Below are positions 60,357 to 64,000 of a DNA stretch of 64,000 nt, piece by piece. The DNA is taken from positions 1,550,001 to 1,614,000 of the forward strand of contig NZ_FNSR01000002.1 of assembly GCF_900104845.1 (NCBI RefSeq). Direction: 5' to 3'. This stretch comes from Paraburkholderia caballeronis. GTDB taxonomy: Bacteria; Pseudomonadota; Gammaproteobacteria; Burkholderiales; Burkholderiaceae. The position numbers and the translations under genes are program-made. Positions within the stretch are counted from its first letter, which is position 1. The number at the start of each line of letters is the position of its first letter. Under the pieces are notes generated by a model. It saw nothing but the letters and a program-made list of their open reading frames with translations. It had not been told where the DNA came from and ran no database searches.

Positions 60357-61469
60357 ATGAACCAGGTGAACACCGCAGCGCTTTCTCCGGCGGGGCTTGC
60401 CCGCGCGCTGCCCGACGCGGGCGATGACGCGGGCGACGCCGCCGCGCAGGCGGGCGTGCAGATCGGGCATCTGAGCGTGCGCTTCGGCGCGCGCACGGTG
60501 CTCGACGATCTTTCGCTGACGATCCGCCGCGGCGAGTTGCTGACCGTGCTCGGCCGCAGCGGCTGCGGCAAGACCACGCTGCTGCGCTTCATCGCGGGTT
60601 TCATCGAAGCGGACGGTCTGTCCGGCTCGCTGACCGTCGCGGGCCGCGACCTCACGCACGTGCCGCCGCATCGGCGCAATCTGGGGCTGCTGTTCCAGAG
60701 TTATGCGCTGTTCCCTCATCTGTCGGTGTTCGAGAACGTCGCGTTCGGGCTGCGCGCGCGGCGCGTGCCGTCCCGCGACGTCGCTCGGCGGGTTGCCGAT
60801 GCGCTGAAGCTCGTGCAGCTCGGCGACTCGGGCCACGTGATGCCGGCGCAACTGTCGGGCGGGATGCAGCAGCGCGTCGCGCTCGCGCGCGCACTGGTGA
60901 TCGAGCCGGACGTGCTGCTGCTCGACGAGCCGCTGTCCGCGCTCGATGCGAACCTGCGCGCGTCGGTGCGTTCCGAATTGAAGGCGCTGCACGAGCGGCT
61001 GCCGAACCTGACGATCGTCTGCGTGACGCACGACCAGGACGATGCGCTGGTGCTGTCCGACCGCACGCTGCTGATGCGCGACGGGCGCATCGCGCAGCTG
61101 GGCACGCCGCAGCAGTTGTACGACACGCCGCGCGATGCGTACGTCGCGCGTTATCTGGGCGCGGCGAACCTGCTGCCGCCGCACGTCGCGTTCGCGCTCG
61201 GCGATCCGCGCCACGACGAACGCGACCGTCTCGCGTGCATCCGGCCCGAGCAGTTGACGATCGCGCCGCTCGGCGACGGCTCGCTGCACGGCACGGTAAC
61301 GTCGGTCGAATGGTATGGCGCGGTGCTGTCGGTGCAGGTCGTGCTCGATGCGATGCCGGACGAGCCGACGCTCGTGACGATGCAGCGCAGCCAGCGCATG
61401 AAGCCGGAGAAGGGGATGCGCGTGTCGCTGCGCTATGAGGCGGACGATGTCGTCCTTGTCCACCCCTGA
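60357..61469 (+). CDS. phnT: 2-Aminoethylphosphonate ABC transporter, ATPase
   Basis: A 370-aa nucleotide-binding subunit. Walker A is GRSGCGKTT near residue 65, the Q-loop is LLFQSYALFPHLSV, the signature is LSGGMQQRVALARAL, Walker B is VLLLDEPLSALD and the switch His lies in CVTHDQDDALVLSD. A C-terminal TOBE-type domain follows (CIRPEQLTIAPLGDGSLHGTVTSVEWYGAVLSVQV). The N-terminal ~30 residues before IGHLSVRFGARTVLDDLSL are a variable extension. It energises import by PhnU and PhnV and overlaps phnU by about 23 nt. Confidence 0.93.
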   Translation: MNQVNTAALSPAGLARALPDAGDDAGDAAAQAGVQIGHLSVRFGARTVLDDLSLTIRRGELLTVLGRSGCGKTTLLRFIAGFIEADGLSGSLTVAGRDLTHVPPHRRNLGLLFQSYALFPHLSVFENVAFGLRARRVPSRDVARRVADALKLVQLGDSGHVMPAQLSGGMQQRVALARALVIEPDVLLLDEPLSALDANLRASVRSELKALHERLPNLTIVCVTHDQDDALVLSDRTLLMRDGRIAQLGTPQQLYDTPRDAYVARYLGAANLLPPHVAFALGDPRHDERDRLACIRPEQLTIAPLGDGSLHGTVTSVEWYGAVLSVQVVLDAMPDEPTLVTMQRSQRMKPEKGMRVSLRYEADDVVLVHP

Positions 61470-62379
61470 CGCGGCCGGCGGCCTGTCCGCCGCGCGCCGC
61501 GCCGAAAGCGCCGCCGCGCACGCGGCCGCGGTGCGTCGCCGCGAACGGCGCGCGCAATGGCACCTGGCGTTCATCGTCGTGTTCGTGCTCGGGCCGCTCG
61601 TCGTCTATCCGCTGAGCCGGCTCGTGCTGTTGAGCCTCACCGATGCGCATGGCTTGAGCCTGCACGCGTATATCGCGTTCTTCGGCAATCCGGAGTCGCG
61701 CGGCGTGATCGGCACGACGCTGTGGATCCTGTTCGTCAGCGCGGGCCTCGCGTCGGTGCTCGGCGTCTGCCTCGCGGCGATCCTGTTTTTCAGGCCGTTT
61801 CCGGGCGCGCGGCTCGTGACGCGCTTCCTCGAACTGTTCGTCGCGTTCCCGTCGTTCCTTGTCGCGTTCACGCTGATCTTTCTGTACGGCTCGCAAGGCT
61901 CGTTCAGCATCGCGCTGCAACGGCTGCTGCATCGCGAGACGCCGCCGCTCGATTTCCTGTTCGGCATCGGCGGCGTGGTTCTGGCGGAGGTCGTGTTTTA
62001 TGCGCCGTTCGTCGTGCGGCCGACGCTCGCCGCGTTCGCGCTGCTCGACATGCGGCTCGTCGAGGCCGCGCGCAGTCTAGGCGCGAACAGCGCGATGGTC
62101 GCCGCGCGCGTGATCCTGCCGCTCGCGTGGCCAGGCATCGCGGCCGGCACGCTGCTGTGTTTCCTGCTGACGTTCAACGAGTTCGGCATCCTGCTCGTGC
62201 TCGGCAGCGCGCATCTCATCACGCTGCCGGTCGCGATCTACAGCGCGGCGACCGTCGATCTCGACCTGCCGACCGCCGCCGCGGGCGCGGTCGTGATGCT
62301 CGCGATGTCGCTGTCGCTGTATGCGCTGTACCGGCGGGTCGATCGCCGCGCGGGGCGGGGGAATCGTAATGGCCGCTGA
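61447..62379 (+). CDS. phnU: 2-Aminoethylphosphonate ABC transporter, permease 1
   Basis: A 310-aa inner-membrane permease with about six helices and the BPD_transp_1 coupling motif EAARSLGANSAMVAARVILPLAWPGIAAGTLLCFLLTFNEFG (EAA loop). An N-terminal cytoplasmic, Ala/Arg-rich segment of about 40 residues precedes the first helix. The ATG at 61447 has GAGG 6 nt upstream, whereas the earlier Met at 61435 has none. It overlaps phnT upstream and phnV downstream. Confidence 0.92.
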   Translation: MSSLSTPDAAGGLSAARRAESAAAHAAAVRRRERRAQWHLAFIVVFVLGPLVVYPLSRLVLLSLTDAHGLSLHAYIAFFGNPESRGVIGTTLWILFVSAGLASVLGVCLAAILFFRPFPGARLVTRFLELFVAFPSFLVAFTLIFLYGSQGSFSIALQRLLHRETPPLDFLFGIGGVVLAEVVFYAPFVVRPTLAAFALLDMRLVEAARSLGANSAMVAARVILPLAWPGIAAGTLLCFLLTFNEFGILLVLGSAHLITLPVAIYSAATVDLDLPTAAAGAVVMLAMSLSLYALYRRVDRRAGRGNRNGR

Positions 62380-63229
62380 TCCCGGTCGCATTGCGTTGCC
62401 GAAGCATCTGCGCGCGCGGCCCGTGACGCGCCGGTTCGCGGCGCGCGTTGCAAGCGGCGTGCTGCTCGCGTTCGCCGCGTTGCTGTGCGTGTGGCTGTTC
62501 GTGCTGCCGGTCGCCGTCGTCGCGCTGTCGAGCGTCGCGTCGCACTGGTCGGGGACGATCTTCCCGGACGGCTTCAGCACGCGCTGGTTCGAGCGTCTCG
62601 GTTCGAGCGACTTCGACGCGGTCGTCACCAGCATCGAGGTCGGCTTCGGCGTCGCGGTGCTCGGCACCGCGGTCGGGCTGTGGCTCGCGCTGGCGCTAGA
62701 AGGTCGCGACCGGCGCGGCCTCGGCGCGCTCGTCGATCTGCTCGCGATGGTGCCGAACGGCGTGCCGAGCGTGGTGCTCGGCCTCGCGGTGCTGATCGCG
62801 TATCACAAGGCGCCGCTCGACCTGTCGGGTTCGGCCGCGATTGTCGTGCTCGTGCAGCTCGCGCTGGTGCTGCCGTTCTGCTATCGATGCGCGTCGGCCG
62901 CGCTGCGGCCCGAACTGACCGTGCTGCGCGAAGCGGCCGCGAGCCTCGGCGCGCCGCCTTCGATGGTGCTGCGGCGGGTCGTGCTGCCGCAACTCGTGCC
63001 GGCGATCCGCGCGAGTCTCGCGCTCGGTTTCGCGCTGTCGCTCGGCGAGCTGGGCGCGACGCTGACCGTCTATCCGCCCGGCTTCGCGACGGTGCCGATC
63101 GTGGTCGTGGGCCAGGTCGAGCGCGGTTATTACCTGCCGGCGTCCGCGCTGTCGCTGATCCTGCTGCTCGTGTCGCTCGCGGCGCTGGTGCTGATCGCGG
63201 CGCGCGCGCCGCGCCGTCCCGCGGACTGA
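62369..63229 (+). CDS. phnV: 2-Aminoethylphosphonate ABC transporter, permease 2
   Basis: A 286-aa permease with about six helices. The EAA coupling loop reads REAAASLGAPPSMVLRRVVLPQLVPAIRASLALGFALSLGELGATLTVYPPGFATVPIVVVGQVERGYYLPAS. The ATG at 62369 overlaps the phnU stop by 11 nt. It pairs with PhnU as the membrane channel of the AEP importer. Confidence 0.92.
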   Translation: MAADPGRIALPKHLRARPVTRRFAARVASGVLLAFAALLCVWLFVLPVAVVALSSVASHWSGTIFPDGFSTRWFERLGSSDFDAVVTSIEVGFGVAVLGTAVGLWLALALEGRDRRGLGALVDLLAMVPNGVPSVVLGLAVLIAYHKAPLDLSGSAAIVVLVQLALVLPFCYRCASAALRPELTVLREAAASLGAPPSMVLRRVVLPQLVPAIRASLALGFALSLGELGATLTVYPPGFATVPIVVVGQVERGYYLPASALSLILLLVSLAALVLIAARAPRRPAD

Positions 63230-63305
63230 CCGGCTTCGCGGACGCGGCGATGCAAAGCGCGTCCTGCGTCGCCGGCTGCGCCGATACTGACCGGATCACG
63301 CGACG

Positions 63306-63983
63306 ATGACCGATCTCACGCAGCCCGATTCCGTCACGCCGATCGACATGGTGCGTCAGCACTCGCTGACGACGCTCGTGCGCGACGAGATCGAGCGGCA
63401 TATCGCGGCCGGCGCGCTGAGGCCGGGCGACAAGCTGAACGAGGCCGAATGGGCGGCTCGATTGCAGGTGTCGCGCGGGCCAGTGCGCGAGGCGTTTCGC
63501 GCGCTGGAGCAGGCGGGGCTCGTGCGCAACGAGAAGCATCGGGGTGTGTTCGTGCGGACGGTGTCGGCGGTCGAGGCGGGCGAACTGGACGTCGTGCTCG
63601 CCGCGCTGGAGGAGACCGCGTGCCGGCTGGTCGCGGCGCGTATCGATGCGGCGCTGGTCGCGGTGCTGCACGACCGGCTCGCGAGGATGCGCGACGCGCT
63701 GGGCATTTGCGATCGCGATGCTTATGCGCGCGCGAGCGGCGAGTTTCGCGATGCGATCGTCGCGGCGGCCGGCAACGGCAGGCTGCACGATACGTATCGA
63801 CGGCTCGCAGGCGAGCTTCGGTTGTCGCGTCGTGGCGCGCAGGATGCGCGCGCGGCGGCCGGCGACGAAACGATGACGCGTTCGTATGCGGAGCATCGTG
63901 CGGTGCTGAATGCGCTGGCGTCGCGCGATGCCGACGAGGCGGTCGCGCTGATGCGCGCCTATGCGGACGACGTGCGCGCGTGA
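63306..63983 (+). CDS. GntR-family (FadR/FCD) transcriptional regulator of the phn locus
   Basis: A 225-aa regulator. The GntR HTH is TTLVRDEIERHIAAGALRPGDKLNEAEWAARLQVSRGPVREAFRALEQAGLVRNEKHRGVFV; the C-terminal FCD effector domain contains EETACRLVAARIDAALVAVLHDRLARMRDAL and a probable metal-binding His pattern in YAEHRAVLNAL. It lies 76 bp after phnV on the same strand. By comparison with AEP loci of related bacteria it probably controls phnSTUV and the AEP transaminase/hydrolase genes that would follow; those are outside the window. Confidence 0.9.
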   Translation: MTDLTQPDSVTPIDMVRQHSLTTLVRDEIERHIAAGALRPGDKLNEAEWAARLQVSRGPVREAFRALEQAGLVRNEKHRGVFVRTVSAVEAGELDVVLAALEETACRLVAARIDAALVAVLHDRLARMRDALGICDRDAYARASGEFRDAIVAAAGNGRLHDTYRRLAGELRLSRRGAQDARAAAGDETMTRSYAEHRAVLNALASRDADEAVALMRAYADDVRA

Positions 63984-64000
63984 GTCGCGATGATGGCTGT

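Noticed and set aside
58977..61574. 865-codon open frame on the minus strand across phnS and phnT
   Set aside because: Antisense of well-supported phn genes; amino-acid composition is that of a GC-rich shadow frame.

Overview
The window is high-GC DNA with densely packed genes, frequent 4-nt stop/start overlaps and GGAG-type ribosome sites. Gene content points to a Burkholderia sensu lato chromosome (Burkholderia, Paraburkholderia, Caballeronia or Trinickia type): many LysR regulators, SfnB-type sulfur enzymes, an AaeB-type efflux operon, a 2-aminoethylphosphonate (AEP) transport operon, and a NifJ fermentation cluster in an otherwise aerobic-looking genome. I see no rRNA, tRNA, CRISPR array, phage or intact insertion sequence.

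Layout. 1-1.8 kb: tail of a probable sulfonate-binding protein, an SfnB-type flavoprotein and a RidA-family protein. 2.1-12.3 kb: a fermentation block (acetate kinase, MFS carrier, GltD-like flavoprotein with ferredoxin domain, NifJ, dihydroorotate-dehydrogenase-like protein, D-lactate dehydrogenase) preceded by an FNR/ANR-like site. 12.3-17.8 kb: orphan motB, a LysR/DHA2-efflux divergent pair and a PHB-depolymerase-type esterase. 17.8-19.6 kb: a decaying stretch with a dapF paralogue frameshifted by an 8-bp repeat, yaiI, and two gene stubs facing each other at an apparent deletion scar. 19.6-24.8 kb: transporter, oxidoreductase, hydrolase and LysR genes. 24.9-30.2 kb: a five-gene efflux operon (small monooxygenase, DUF1656, HlyD, FUSC, outer-membrane factor). 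30.4-34.8 kb: Na+/H+ antiporter, a dihydrolipoyl-dehydrogenase-like protein lacking one redox cysteine, and an AraC regulator.

34.8-38.5 kb is the most interesting part: a tight minus-strand operon encoding a bufferin-type (DUF2282) peptide precursor, a DUF692/MNIO maturase, an unrecognised 325-aa histidine-rich protein, a DUF2063 partner and a DoxX membrane protein. It looks like a copper-binding RiPP system with an extra component. 38.7-40.4 kb: a LysR remnant, a LysE exporter and a small exported protein. 40.8-44.9 kb: a second sulfur-scavenging module (SfnB-type enzyme, NtaA/DmoA-type monooxygenase, APC permease). 44.9-49.2 kb: a diguanylate cyclase, a chemoreceptor with a polytopic sensor, and a PLDc_N/SHOCT membrane protein.

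49.6-58 kb: small hypotheticals, an Lrp/LysE pair, a DUF1993 protein, a degenerate HNH-like exported protein, a 43-aa membrane peptide, a one-domain RRM protein, an L,D-transpeptidase, an EamA transporter and a UbiB-like pseudokinase. 58-64 kb: a DeoR regulator, the phnSTUV AEP importer and a GntR regulator; AEP-degrading enzymes probably follow outside the window.

Several genes keep a family fold but have lost catalytic residues (lpd-like, UbiB-like, HNH-like, dapF-like). This is the recurring theme of the window.
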